From the NCBI RefSeq assembly GCF_039538765.1, contig NZ_BAABCJ010000007.1, positions 279,434 to 343,433 on the forward strand: 64,000 bases of DNA. The letters are read 5' to 3'. A program made the position numbers and the translations under genes. Below are positions 32,655 to 42,448 of this stretch, in pieces (within the stretch, counting starts at the first letter, position 1; each line of letters begins with the position of its first letter). Origin of the DNA: Zhihengliuella alba. GTDB taxonomy: Bacteria > Actinomycetota > Actinomycetes > Actinomycetales > Micrococcaceae. The notes under the pieces are model-generated. The model was not told where the DNA came from, searched no databases, and saw only the letters and a program-made list of their open reading frames with translations.

Positions 32655-33844
32655 TGGCCGGCCTCCGGGTTCCCGCCCTCGCGATGGGCGCTGGTCATTC
32701 GGTGCACCTCGGCCGCGTAGACCGAGCTCATGTAGGTCTCCTCGAGCGCCCCGACGCTCGGGGCGAAGGCGGACACGGCCACGCCGGCGTCGATCAGCTC
32801 GCGCAGCAGCTGGGCCGCCTGGAGTTCGCTGGAGGCCTCCACCAGGGCCTCGGGCCGCCGCTGTCCGGCGGGCACCGTGAACAGGACGCCCAGGTCGGAC
32901 AGGGTCCGCAGCAGGTGCTCCTGGTCCAGCGCGCGGATGGTGTAGCCGCGGAGCTGCTCCTCGACGTCGTGCACGGACTGGTCCCGCACGGTCCGCCCGT
33001 CGGCCACGAAGACGGCGCGGTCGGCGATCTCGTCCAGCTCCGCGAGCACGTGGGAGCTGACGACGACGGTGCGCCCCTCCGCCGCGAACTGGCGCAGGAG
33101 GTTGCGCAGCTCGATCCGGGCTCCCGGGTCCAGCCCGGAGGCGGGCTCGTCCAGGAGCAGGACGGCGGGGTCGTTCATCAGGGCGCGGGCCAGCGACAGG
33201 CGCTGCTGCTGTCCGCGGGAGAGGACGCGCGCGGGCTGCTTCGCCAGCGTGCTCAGCTTCACCATGTCCAGGAGCTCGTCGGCGCGCTCGCACGCCTGAT
33301 CCTTGGTCATGCCGTAGAGCCGGCCGACCGCGACCAGGATCTCCCGCGCCGTCAACGCCTCCCACACGCCGAGCGTGTCCGGCATCCATCCGATCCGGGC
33401 GCGCACGGCGCGCGGGTTCTCGACGACGTCGAGCCCGCCGATCCGCACCGTGCCGGCGTCCGGACGGAGCAGGGAGGCCAGCATCAGCAGCAGGGTGGTC
33501 TTGCCCGAGCCATTGGGCCCGATCAGCGCGGTGACCTCGCCGGGGGCCGCCGCGAAGTGGATGTCCTTGACGGCCTTCACCGAGCCGAAGGCGCGCGCGA
33601 GCCCGGTCGCGACGATGCCGCCGCCCTGCCGCGCTGCGCCGGTCATGCCGGTGCCATCGTCGTGCGCGCCGCCGTCGTCGTTCACGACGCCGTCGTTCCG
33701 GCCGCCCTCGTTCCGGCCGCCGTGCGCAACGCCGCTCACGGCGGCGCGGTTCCGGTCGTCGGCGGTCCCGTCCTCGACCGTCCCGTCGTCGACGGTCCCG
33801 TCATCGCGCCCGGCGCCCTGCGGCCCCATCGGTGCCCCTGCCAC
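32651..33844 (-). CDS. ABC transporter ATP-binding protein
   Basis: 397 residues from a GTG at 33844 with AGGAGG in ideal position. Residues 1-65 are a disordered, acidic N-terminal extension made of short repeats (DDGTVDDGTVEDGTADD, then GGRNEGGRNDG), unusual for an ATPase. The nucleotide-binding domain has Walker A LIGPNGSGKTT, signature LSRGQQQRL, Walker B VLLLDEPASGLDP and the H-loop SSHVL. The C-terminal 110 residues form the regulatory domain typical of CcmA/NatA-type ABC-2 ATPases. It is coupled to the permease gene. Confidence 0.92.
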   Translation of the reverse strand: MAGAPMGPQGAGRDDGTVDDGTVEDGTADDRNRAAVSGVAHGGRNEGGRNDGVVNDDGGAHDDGTGMTGAARQGGGIVATGLARAFGSVKAVKDIHFAAAPGEVTALIGPNGSGKTTLLLMLASLLRPDAGTVRIGGLDVVENPRAVRARIGWMPDTLGVWEALTAREILVAVGRLYGMTKDQACERADELLDMVKLSTLAKQPARVLSRGQQQRLSLARALMNDPAVLLLDEPASGLDPGARIELRNLLRQFAAEGRTVVVSSHVLAELDEIADRAVFVADGRTVRDQSVHDVEEQLRGYTIRALDQEHLLRTLSDLGVLFTVPAGQRRPEALVEASSELQAAQLLRELIDAGVAVSAFAPSVGALEETYMSSVYAAEVHRMTSAHREGGNPEAGQ

Positions 33845-34010
33845 GGAATCCTCCTCACCCGCGGCCACACGACCGCTCAGGCCTCAAGCCTAGAAAATGC
33901 GTCCCCGACCAGACACCTCCCACGGGATGAGTTTGAGGCTGCGCGGCTCATCCCGGGCGGGAATATGACCGGCCCGGTTCACGAAAACGAGGGGTCGCAG
34001 AGGCGCTGGA

Positions 34011-34016
34011 TACACT
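34011..34016 (+). promoter_or_regulatory. Candidate -10 box for lysC
   Basis: TACACT about 120 nt upstream of the lysC start. No good -35 is present. A 9-bp hairpin (33923-33931 with 33947-33955) lies further upstream; I see no lysine riboswitch. Confidence 0.35.
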
Positions 34017-34135
34017 GTCTGGCAGCATCCACGGCCGAACCGCGGCCCGGCGCTGCCCGGCGGGGCGGAGCCGCGGCAGCCGACCACCCCAGCCGGTGAC
34101 GACACCGGGAGACCCCTTCAGGAGAGTGCTACGGC

Positions 34136-35422
<1,287 letters not shown>

Positions 35423-35442
35423 TTCCGGCGCCCTCCGCGGGC

Positions 35443-35562
35443 CCGCACGTGCCTGGCCGCCACATGGCGGGCCAGCACGGGCGGCGCCGCGAGATGCCGC
35501 CCCAGCACGTGCCTGGCCGCCAGAAGGCAGGCCAGCACGTACCAGGCCGCCACGTGCCGCTT
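35443..35562. repeat. Four tandem 30-bp degenerate repeats after lysC
   Basis: Units start at 35443, 35473, 35503 and 35533; units 2-4 begin CAGCACG and three units share a core like GTGCCTGGCCGCCA. A fifth fragment begins at 35563. Similarity is imperfect between units. I found no supported gene in 35423-35687. Confidence 0.75.
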
Positions 35563-35687
35563 CAGCACCAGATTCTCCGTGAGCACGGTGCTCCACCGGC
35601 ACGCCGCGAACCCGCCCGTGCCCTACCGGCACGTCGCGGGACCACCGGTGCTCCACCCGCACCCCGCGGACCCGCCGCCGGCCCGGG

Positions 35688-37337
35688 TCAGCGCTCGGGC
35701 GCCAGCGTCTTCGAGAAGACGGCCTCCCCGAGCGCGTTGCGGAGGGTCACGGTGAACTGATCGGCCTCGTCGAGCTCCACGTGGCCGAAGAACTGGCTCT
35801 TCCCGTCGCGCGGGGACTGGTTGGCCCGCTCCCCGGCCTTGGCGAAGACCACCTCGGGCCCGAACGTCCCGTCCATCGCGTTGGGCCCGAACGAGCCGGC
35901 GTTGATGGGCCCCGCCACGAACTCCCAGAACGGGTCGAAGTCGGTGAACGCGGCCCGCTCCGGCGAGTAGTGGTGGGCGGCGCAGTAGTGCACGTCGGCG
36001 GTCAGCCAGACGATGTTCCTCACGCCGGCGTCCTTGAAGGCTTTCAGCAGCCGGGCCAGCTCCAGCTCGCGGCCCAGCGGAGCGCCGTCGTCCGCGTTGG
36101 AGATGGACTCCTGGGCGTCGCCGTCGGGCACGACGATCCCCAGCGGCAGGTCCGAGAGAATCACCTTCCACGTCGCCTTGGAGCGGCGGACCTCCTTGAT
36201 CAGCCACTGCAGCTGCTCCTCGCCGAGGATCGGCGTGGCCCGCGGCTCCAGCCCGTCGGTGTTCTGCCCCTTGAAGGTCCGCATGTCCAGCGAGAACAGG
36301 TCCAGCTGCGGCCCGCGCTCGATCTTGCGATAGATGCGCGCCGGCTCGAACCCGGTCCCGCGCCGCATCGCCCGGGGATCCGCGATGGGCTGATACTCCT
36401 GCCAGGCCCGGCGCCCGCGGGCGGCGAGCGTGTCGACGTCGCGCACCGTGTACCGCTCGTCCTCGAGGACCTCGCCGTGCCACCAGTTGTTGGTGGTCTC
36501 GTGGTCGTCCCACTGCGCGATGACCGGGACCTCGGCGTAGAACGCGCGGATGTTGGCGTCCATCAGGTTGTAGCGGTGGCGGCCGCGGTACTCGTCGAGG
36601 GTCTCCGCGACCTTGGCGACCTCCGGCGTGACCAGGTTCCGCCAGATGCTGCCGTCCGGCTCCTCCACCGTCTCCGCGATCGGCCCGTCCGCGTAGATGG
36701 TGTCGCCCGAGTGGACGAAGAAGTCCGGCTTCACCGCGCGCATCGCCGAGTAGGCGAACATGCCGCCGATCTCCTCGTTGATGCCCCACCCCTGGCCGGC
36801 GGTGTCGCCGGTCCAGACGAAGCTCTGCCCGCGCGGGACCTCCCCGCGGCCCCGCCCCGGGCCCCGTCCGACGGCGTTCGGGCCGGGTGCCGTCGCGAAG
36901 CTCCCCTCGCGGGCCTCGCCGAGGTTCCCGTGCTCGTCCTCGAACGCCATGGTCACGGCGAAGCGGCTGCCGGAGGGCAGCTGGGCGGCAGCGATCTTCG
37001 CGGTGAAGTCGGAGTCCTCGGTGGCCCAGCCGCTGCGCAGCGTCCGCGCGAAGGCGCCCTTGCCTCGCAGGACCCGGCCCTCGGCGTCGACCGTCCGGAG
37101 GGTGGCGACGAGCCTCCCCCGCCCCGACGCCCGCGACCAGAGGACGGCCGAGTCCGTCCCGGCGTCGCCGAACTGGATGCCGGAGGGGAGCTTGAGCCGC
37201 TGCCGGACCTGGCCGGGCGAGGCGGTGCGCAGCAGGCCGCCGGCCGTCGCGGGCCGGGCGGTCACCGCGGTGGCCAGGCCGGCCCCTCCGGCGGCGAGCG
37301 TACCGAGGACCAGGGAGCGTCGTGAGATCTCAGGCAT
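35688..37337 (-). CDS. PhoD-family alkaline phosphatase/phosphodiesterase
   Basis: 549 residues. A twin-arginine signal (SRRSLVLGTLAAGGAG) starts at residue 5, so it is exported folded through Tat. An N-terminal Ig-like domain (about 45-145, GIQFGDAGTDSAVLWSRASG) precedes the catalytic domain: WTGDTAGQGWGI, HSGDTIYADGPI, AQWDDHETTNNWW and WLTADVHYCAAHHY supply the Ca2+/Fe3+ ligands typical of PhoD. GGAGG lies before the ATG. These enzymes release phosphate from mono- and diesters outside the cell. No Pho box was recognised. It is divergent from the APH-like gene. Confidence 0.93.
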   Translation of the reverse strand: MPEISRRSLVLGTLAAGGAGLATAVTARPATAGGLLRTASPGQVRQRLKLPSGIQFGDAGTDSAVLWSRASGRGRLVATLRTVDAEGRVLRGKGAFARTLRSGWATEDSDFTAKIAAAQLPSGSRFAVTMAFEDEHGNLGEAREGSFATAPGPNAVGRGPGRGRGEVPRGQSFVWTGDTAGQGWGINEEIGGMFAYSAMRAVKPDFFVHSGDTIYADGPIAETVEEPDGSIWRNLVTPEVAKVAETLDEYRGRHRYNLMDANIRAFYAEVPVIAQWDDHETTNNWWHGEVLEDERYTVRDVDTLAARGRRAWQEYQPIADPRAMRRGTGFEPARIYRKIERGPQLDLFSLDMRTFKGQNTDGLEPRATPILGEEQLQWLIKEVRRSKATWKVILSDLPLGIVVPDGDAQESISNADDGAPLGRELELARLLKAFKDAGVRNIVWLTADVHYCAAHHYSPERAAFTDFDPFWEFVAGPINAGSFGPNAMDGTFGPEVVFAKAGERANQSPRDGKSQFFGHVELDEADQFTVTLRNALGEAVFSKTLAPER

Positions 37338-37413
37338 GCCTCCGAGTGTGGGACACGCGGACGACGCCGGGGTGAACCCGCCGTGACGGCGGCCTGACGA
37401 TCCGGTGCGGCAG

Positions 37414-37419
37414 TAGGCT
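37414..37419 (+). promoter_or_regulatory. -10 box for the APH-like gene
   Basis: TAGGCT about 25 nt before the ATG at 37444. The short leader includes a GAGGAG ribosome site. Confidence 0.45.
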
Positions 37420-37443
37420 GGAGCCACCCGACCGAGGAGCCCG

Positions 37444-38214
37444 ATGCCCTTCCGCCCGCTCGCCGCCGCGCCCGAGGCCGACGTCGAGGTCCCAGCGCCC
37501 GTGGCGGAGTACGCCGCCGGCCACGGCGTCGGGCCGGACCGCGTGCTGCCCGTCTGGCGGAACGAGCTCGGCGGCCTCACCTTCAGGCTGGGCCTGCCCT
37601 CCGGCGGCGCCGAGTTCGCCAAGTGGTCGCCGGCCGCCGCGGGCCTCGACCTGCGGGCAGAGGCAGAACGCCTCGCCTGGGCGGCCGACTTCACGCCGGT
37701 CCCCCGCCCGCTCCACACGGCCCGGCACGACGACGGCTCGCACCTCCTCGTCACCGCCGGGGTGCCCGGGGAATCGGCGGTCTCGCCGCGCTGGATCGCG
37801 CAGCCGGAGCAGGCCGCGCGGGCCATCGGCACCGGACTGCGGGCCCTGCACGACGCCCTGCCCGTGGACGGCTGCCCCTTCGACTGGTCGCTCGGCTCGC
37901 GGCTCGCGCGCGCCGGGGACGCCGCCCTGGGCCGCGCCCTGGCGGCGGAGGCCCCGCGCATCGACCGGCTGGTGGTCTGCCAGGGCGATGCCTGCGCCCC
38001 GAACACGCTCATCGGCGAGGACGGCGCCTGGAGCGCCCACGTCGACCTGGGGGCGCTCGGGGTCGCCGACTTCTGGGCCGACCTCGCGATCGCCGCGTGG
38101 AGCACCGTCTGGAACTACGGTGCCGGCTTCGAGCACCTGGTCTACGACGCGTACGGCGTCGCCCCGGACGCGGAGCGGATCGCGTTCTACCGGGCGGTGT
38201 GGGACGCGACCTGA
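37444..38214 (+). CDS. Aminoglycoside 3'-phosphotransferase-like kinase
   Basis: 256 residues, the length of APH(3') enzymes. The N-lobe has the ATP-binding Lys in AEFAKWSP. The Brenner-type catalytic loop reads CQGDACAPNTLI (Gln180, Asp182, Asn187) and the metal-binding loop HVDLGALGVADFWADLA. In classical APH(3') the position before GD is His; here it is Gln, while the catalytic Asp and metal ligands remain. It may be an intrinsic, low-level aminoglycoside kinase or a kinase for another substrate. Base composition matches the chromosome and no mobile element adjoins it, so it looks native. A 13-bp tandem repeat lies at its stop codon. Confidence 0.85.
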   Translation: MPFRPLAAAPEADVEVPAPVAEYAAGHGVGPDRVLPVWRNELGGLTFRLGLPSGGAEFAKWSPAAAGLDLRAEAERLAWAADFTPVPRPLHTARHDDGSHLLVTAGVPGESAVSPRWIAQPEQAARAIGTGLRALHDALPVDGCPFDWSLGSRLARAGDAALGRALAAEAPRIDRLVVCQGDACAPNTLIGEDGAWSAHVDLGALGVADFWADLAIAAWSTVWNYGAGFEHLVYDAYGVAPDAERIAFYRAVWDAT

Positions 38215-38243
38215 CCGACGCGACCTAACCGACGCGACCTAAC
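38206..38243 (+). repeat. Short tandem repeat after the APH-like gene
   Basis: About three copies of a 13-bp unit (ACCTAACCGACGCG-like) overlapping the stop codon. Confidence 0.7.
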
Positions 38244-38261
38244 CGGCGAGCCGCCGGCTTC

Positions 38262-38267
38262 TAGAAT
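38262..38267 (+). promoter_or_regulatory. Leaderless -10 box for the glycosylase-like gene
   Basis: TAGAAT, 7 nt before the ATG at 38275; the spacer GGTGGGG could also pair weakly with 16S RNA. Confidence 0.5.
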
Positions 38268-38274
38268 GGTGGGG

Positions 38275-39144
38275 ATGACCTCCCTCCCCGAATCCGCGTG
38301 GCTGCCGCGCGCCCGCGCCCACCGCGAGCGCGTGGAACGGTTCGCCGCGCCCTTCGTCGAGCGCCGGATGAAACAGCGCAAGCATCCGGTCGAGGACTTC
38401 CTCTTCACCTACTACACCCAGAAGCCCGGCCAGCTGCAGCGCTGGCACCCGGGCGCCGGCGTCGTGCTGGAGGGCGAGGCAGCGGCGGAGCGCCGCGCCT
38501 GGAAGTTCTACACGGAGCACGACGGCGGCACGGGGCTGGACGTCGAGGCCTTCGGCGCCGCTCGGGCCGAGGCGATCCGGTTCGCGCGCATCATCCTGGC
38601 GGGGACGGCCAGCCGGCCGGGGAACTTCGCCTGCTTCGGCCTGCACGAATGGGCCATGGCGTACCGGTCGGAGAGCAACGGCATCCGGCACGAGTACCTG
38701 CCGCTGCGGCTCGGCGCCTCCGGCACGGACCGGGTGGTGGAGGAGCACCGGATCCGGTGCACCCACTTCGACGCGTTCCGGTTCTACACGCCGGAGGCGG
38801 CGCCCCTGAACGAGCTGCAACCGACCCGCGAGACCCAGCGCGACCTGGAGCAGCCCGGCTGCCTGCACGCCAACATGGATCTGTACAAGTGGGCGTACAA
38901 GCTCACGCCGGCCGTGCCGAGCGAGCTGGTCATGGACTGCTTCGAGCTGGCGTGGGACATCCGCACCATGGACATGCAGGCCTCCCCGTACGACCTCTCC
39001 GAGTGGGGCTACGAGCCCCTCCGGATCGAGACCCCCGAGGGCAAGGCCCGGTACGTGGAGCTCCAACGCCAGTTCGCCGAGCGGGCGGACGTGCTGCGCG
39101 CCCGGCTGCTGCAGGTCGCCGAGGCGCTGGCCCTGCCCTCGTAG
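38275..39144 (+). CDS. Conserved actinobacterial protein annotated as 3-methyladenine DNA glycosylase
   Basis: 289 residues. Conserved parts: HPVEDFLFTYYTQKPGQLQR with WHPGAG, NFACFGLHEWAMAYR, CTHFDAFRFYTPEAAPLNEL and CLHANMDLYKWAYKLTP. Homologues across Actinobacteria carry the 3-methyladenine glycosylase name, but the sequence shows no helix-hairpin-helix or AAG fold, so the name may be historical. The many conserved His, Trp and Tyr residues suggest an enzyme with a metal or nucleotide site. The start is supported by the -10 box 7 nt upstream. Confidence 0.7.
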   Translation: MTSLPESAWLPRARAHRERVERFAAPFVERRMKQRKHPVEDFLFTYYTQKPGQLQRWHPGAGVVLEGEAAAERRAWKFYTEHDGGTGLDVEAFGAARAEAIRFARIILAGTASRPGNFACFGLHEWAMAYRSESNGIRHEYLPLRLGASGTDRVVEEHRIRCTHFDAFRFYTPEAAPLNELQPTRETQRDLEQPGCLHANMDLYKWAYKLTPAVPSELVMDCFELAWDIRTMDMQASPYDLSEWGYEPLRIETPEGKARYVELQRQFAERADVLRARLLQVAEALALPS

Positions 39145-39150
39145 CCGCAC

Positions 39151-39201
39151 GTCACAGGCACCGCCCCGACACTGTGACTCGGAGCACCGAGGATCTAGGC
39201 T
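39151..39201 (+). promoter_or_regulatory. Dyad and promoter upstream of cstA
   Basis: GTCACAG (39151-39157) and CTGTGAC (39172-39178) form a perfect 7-bp dyad with a 14-bp gap. TGTGAC can serve as -35 with TAGGCT (39196-39201) as -10, spacer 17. A regulator could act here; the TGTGA/TCACA flavour recalls CRP/GlxR sites, but the half-sites point outward. Confidence 0.45.
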
Positions 39202-39287
39202 GTGCTCAGGCATCACCGAAGCCGCACCCGGCGGAGCGCCGACGACGCCGCCCCGGGCCCGGCACCATCGTCAGAAAGAGGTTCGCC

Positions 39288-40988
39288 GTGAGTTCCATCC
39301 TCCTCGCACTCATAGGCATCGCGATCGTCATTGCGGGCTACCTGCTGTACTCGAAGTACCTCAGCAAGAAGGTCTTCGCTCTCGACCCCTCCTACCAGAC
39401 GCCGGCCCACCGCTACGAGGACGGCGTGGACTACGTCCCGACCAACAAGTACGTGCTGTGGGGCCACCACTTCACGTCCGTCGCGGGCGCCGCGCCCATC
39501 GTCGGCCCGGCCATCGCCGTCATCTGGGGCTGGCTGCCGGCGCTCCTCTGGGTCACCCTCGGCACGGTCTTCTTCGCCGGCATGCACGACCTCGGCGCGC
39601 TCTGGGCCTCGAACCGCAACCGGGGCCAGTCCATCGGCACCCTCTCCGGCCGGTACATCGGCGGCCGCGGCCGCAACCTCTTCCTCGTGGTGATCTTCCT
39701 GGTGCTGCTGATGGTCAACGCGGCCTTCGCCGTCGTCATCTCCAACCTGCTGGTCTCCACACCCACGGCGGTCATCCCCGCCTGGGGCGCGATCGTCGTC
39801 GCACTCCTCATCGGCCAGGCGATCTACAAGCTGAAGTGGAGCCTGCCGATCGTGTCGATCGTCGGCGTCCTCGCGCTCTACGGCCTGATCCTCCTCGGCG
39901 ACGCCTTCCCCGTGGTCCTGCCGGACGTCATCATGGGCCTGAACGCCAACGCCTTCTGGATCATCGTCCTGTTCGTGTACGCGGCGATCGCCTCGATGCT
40001 GCCGGTCTGGATGCTCCTCCAGCCGCGCGACTACATCAACGGCCTCCAGCTGTTCATCGCCCTCGCCATCCTCTACGGGGCGATCATCATCTCCGGGCCC
40101 ACCATGGTGGCCCCGGCCTTCAACACCAACGTCCCCGAGGGGACGCCCTCGCTGGTGCCGCTGCTGTTCGTGACCATCGCGTGCGGCGCCATCTCCGGCT
40201 TCCACGGCATCGTGGCCTCCGGCACGACGTCGAAGCAGCTCGACCGCGAGACCGACGCCCGGTTCGTGGGCTACTTCGGCGCCGTCGGCGAGGGCCTGCT
40301 GGCCCTCGGCACGATCATCGCCGTGTCCGCCGGCTTCCAGACGGTCGCCGAGTGGGAGGAGATCTACTCCGCGTTCGGCGAGGGCGGCGTGGGCGCCTTC
40401 GTCAACGGCGGCGGCGCGATCGTGAACCAGGGCCTTGGCATCCCCGAGTCGCTCTCGGCGACCATCCTGGCCACCATGGCCGTGCTGTTCGCCGCCACCA
40501 CCATGGACACCGGCGTCCGCCTCCAGCGCTTCGTGGTGCAGGAGGTCGGCGAGATCGCCGGCGTCCGGATCCGGCCGGTGCTCGCCACCCTGGTGGCCGT
40601 GGCCGTGACCGTGGCGCTGACGTTCAGCGCGGGCGCGGACGGCTCCGGCGGCATGCTGATCTGGCCGCTCTTCGGCACCACCAACCAGCTGCTCGCCGGG
40701 CTGACCCTGGCGATCGTGGCGGTGATGCTGATCAAGCGCCGCCGCCCGGTGCTCCCGGCCCTCATCCCCCTGACGTTCGTCCTGGTCATGACGGTGATCG
40801 CCCTGCTGGTGCAGATGGTGGACTTCTACCAGGCGCAGAACTGGCTGCTGCTGGGGCTGGACATCGTCATCCTCATCGCGGCCGTCTGGGTGATCGCGGA
40901 GGCCGTCACCGCCATGGGCCGCGCCCGTCGCGAGCCGGCGGACCTGGACGACGCCGACGAGGACGCCGACGCCCTCGCCGGCCGGTAG
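39288..40988 (+). CDS. cstA: Carbon starvation protein CstA-family transporter
   Basis: 566 residues from a GTG with AGAAAGAGG upstream. About 14 membrane helices. Family signatures: YVPTNKYVLWGHHFTSVAGA near the N-terminus, GPAIAVIWGWLPALLWVTLG, then SGFHGIVASGTTSKQL and LIWPLFGTTNQLLAGL. CstA/BtsT proteins take up peptides or pyruvate during carbon limitation. The shorter form (versus about 700 residues in E. coli) is usual in Gram-positives. The small CC-ending gene starts 16 nt downstream and may be co-transcribed; CstA is often followed by a small CxxC protein (YbdD), which this is not. Confidence 0.95.
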   Translation: MSSILLALIGIAIVIAGYLLYSKYLSKKVFALDPSYQTPAHRYEDGVDYVPTNKYVLWGHHFTSVAGAAPIVGPAIAVIWGWLPALLWVTLGTVFFAGMHDLGALWASNRNRGQSIGTLSGRYIGGRGRNLFLVVIFLVLLMVNAAFAVVISNLLVSTPTAVIPAWGAIVVALLIGQAIYKLKWSLPIVSIVGVLALYGLILLGDAFPVVLPDVIMGLNANAFWIIVLFVYAAIASMLPVWMLLQPRDYINGLQLFIALAILYGAIIISGPTMVAPAFNTNVPEGTPSLVPLLFVTIACGAISGFHGIVASGTTSKQLDRETDARFVGYFGAVGEGLLALGTIIAVSAGFQTVAEWEEIYSAFGEGGVGAFVNGGGAIVNQGLGIPESLSATILATMAVLFAATTMDTGVRLQRFVVQEVGEIAGVRIRPVLATLVAVAVTVALTFSAGADGSGGMLIWPLFGTTNQLLAGLTLAIVAVMLIKRRRPVLPALIPLTFVLVMTVIALLVQMVDFYQAQNWLLLGLDIVILIAAVWVIAEAVTAMGRARREPADLDDADEDADALAGR

Positions 40989-41004
40989 CGGGCCGAGGAC
41001 GGGC

Positions 41005-41259
41005 ATGGGGCGACTCTCCGCCTTCGCCGAGGGCCTGCGGGAGTTCTACATGGCGCCCTACCGGCGCACGCTCGCGCGGGCCCAGCGCGACGAGGAGGAC
41101 CTCTTCATGATGCTGGTCCTCTCCGAGGCCCTCGGCGTCCCGAACCCGGCCAGCTACTACACGCTGGAGCTCCTGCCCGTCCTGTTCGACCGGTTCCACG
41201 ACTGGCACCGGCGGATGGGCATGGACCGCTCGCCGCTGGACTCGATCTCCTGCTGCTGA
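41005..41259 (+). CDS. Small protein ending in Cys-Cys (cory-CC-star type)
   Basis: 84 residues: MGRLSAFAEGLREFYMAPYR, an acidic/amphipathic middle (RDEEDLFMMLVLSEALGV), then YTLELLPVLFDRFHDWHRR and a C-terminus ISCC followed directly by the stop. This matches my recollection of the actinobacterial family named for its C-terminal CC-stop. Its constant neighbour there, as here, is an ArsA/Get3-like ATPase. GAGGA lies 6 nt before the ATG. The terminal cysteine pair could be lipidated, bind a metal, or act as a tail signal handed to the ATPase; none of this is shown. Confidence 0.75.
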   Translation: MGRLSAFAEGLREFYMAPYRRTLARAQRDEEDLFMMLVLSEALGVPNPASYYTLELLPVLFDRFHDWHRRMGMDRSPLDSISCC

Positions 41260-41321
41260 CGGGTCCCACGCCGACGCCAGACCCACACCCAGACAGCCCC
41301 TCCGACCGACGAGAGGACGCG

Positions 41322-42386
41322 ATGCCTTCCTCGAACCACGCCGCCCCGGCCCCCGGGGCCGAGGCCCTGCGCGGGCTGGCCGCGGGAGCCCGCGTCGTCT
41401 TCTTCTCGGGCAAGGGAGGCGTGGGGAAGACGACGACGGCGGCGGCCACCGCCGTCGCACTCGCCGACGCCGGGGAGCGGGTCTTGCTGGTGTCCACCGA
41501 CCCGGCACACAACCTGGGCCACCTGTTCGAGCGGCGACTGCGGGACAAGCCGTCGAGGCTGGCGACCACGGACGCGGGCGGGCGGCTGGACGCCGTGGAG
41601 ATCGATCCGGCGGCGGCCACAGCACGGCACCTGAAGGAGGTCGGCGCCACTATCCGCGGGATGATGCCCGAGCACCTGCACCGCGAGGTGGAGAAGTACC
41701 TCCGGCTCGCCGCCGACGCGCCCGGCACGCACGAGGCCTCCGTCCTCGAGCGGGTGGCCGAGCTCACGGAGGATTTCACGGCGGATCTCGCGGAGAACCC
41801 TGCGGAGGCATCCGCCGGCGGTTCCAGGCCCGCGGACCGCTACGACGTCGTCGTCTTCGACACCGCACCCTCGGGGCACACCGCCCGGCTCATGGCGCTG
41901 CCGGATCTCATGACGGCCTGGACGGACGGGCTGCTGCGTCGGCGCGAGGCCAGCGAGAAGTTCGGCGAGGCCGTGGTGGGGCTCGGCGGCAAGCGGCAGG
42001 CCCAGGACTCCCGCGACTCCCGGATCCGGTCCGTGCTCACGCGCCGGCGCGAACGGTTCGCACGGCTGCGCGCGCTCCTGGCGGACGAGTCGCGGTGCGC
42101 GTTCGTGCTGGTGCTGGCCGCCGAGCGCCTGCCCGTGGCGGAGACCGTCGAGTTCCACGAGCAGCTCCGGGCCCAGGGGATCCGGGTGCGCGCGCTCGTC
42201 GTGAACAAGCGCTCCCCGGGCAAGGAGGGCGAGTTCATGGAGCGGCGGCGGGCGGCGGAGGAGCGCCACGTCGCCGAGCTGCGGCGGTCCGTGCCGGGGC
42301 CGCCGGTGCTCAACGTCCGGCTCGCACCGGACGAGATCCGCGGCCTCGACGGGCTGGGCCGCGTCCCGGAGCTCGTCGAGGACTGA
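41322..42386 (+). CDS. ArsA/Get3-family ATPase
   Basis: 354 residues, one ATPase domain. The deviant P-loop FFSGKGGVGKTTTAAATA, switch I LVSTDPAHNLGHLFE, VVFDTAPSGHTARLMALPDL and the late EFHEQLRAQGIRVRALVVNK are the family landmarks. No Cys triad for arsenite is evident and no arsB or arsR is present, so arsenite export is unlikely. Get3-like protein chaperoning or regulation is more plausible (inference). It follows the CC-ending small protein by 62 nt on the same strand. A short GGGCTGAGTCGC-type tandem repeat lies after the stop. Confidence 0.88.
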   Translation: MPSSNHAAPAPGAEALRGLAAGARVVFFSGKGGVGKTTTAAATAVALADAGERVLLVSTDPAHNLGHLFERRLRDKPSRLATTDAGGRLDAVEIDPAAATARHLKEVGATIRGMMPEHLHREVEKYLRLAADAPGTHEASVLERVAELTEDFTADLAENPAEASAGGSRPADRYDVVVFDTAPSGHTARLMALPDLMTAWTDGLLRRREASEKFGEAVVGLGGKRQAQDSRDSRIRSVLTRRRERFARLRALLADESRCAFVLVLAAERLPVAETVEFHEQLRAQGIRVRALVVNKRSPGKEGEFMERRRAAEERHVAELRRSVPGPPVLNVRLAPDEIRGLDGLGRVPELVED

Positions 42387-42448
42387 GCCGGGGGCTGAGT
42401 CGCGGGCCGAGTCGCGGGCTGAGTCGGGGACGGCCCCTCCGCGTGGAG

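Noticed and set aside
33923..34135. Lysine riboswitch upstream of lysC
   Set aside because: Only one simple 9-bp hairpin is visible; none of the conserved lysine-aptamer helices could be traced.
35423..35687. Gene made of 10-residue repeats encoded by the 30-bp units
   Set aside because: Open in several frames only because of high GC; no start with ribosome site and imperfect units, so treated as non-coding repeat.
38298..39287. Possible 330-residue N-terminal extension of CstA
   Set aside because: This part is an Arg-rich shadow of the glycosylase-like gene; the GTG at 39288 has a ribosome site and begins the first membrane helix.
41322..42386. Arsenite efflux ATPase
   Set aside because: No arsB, arsR or arsC gene nearby and no obvious Cys triad; only the ATPase family is shared.
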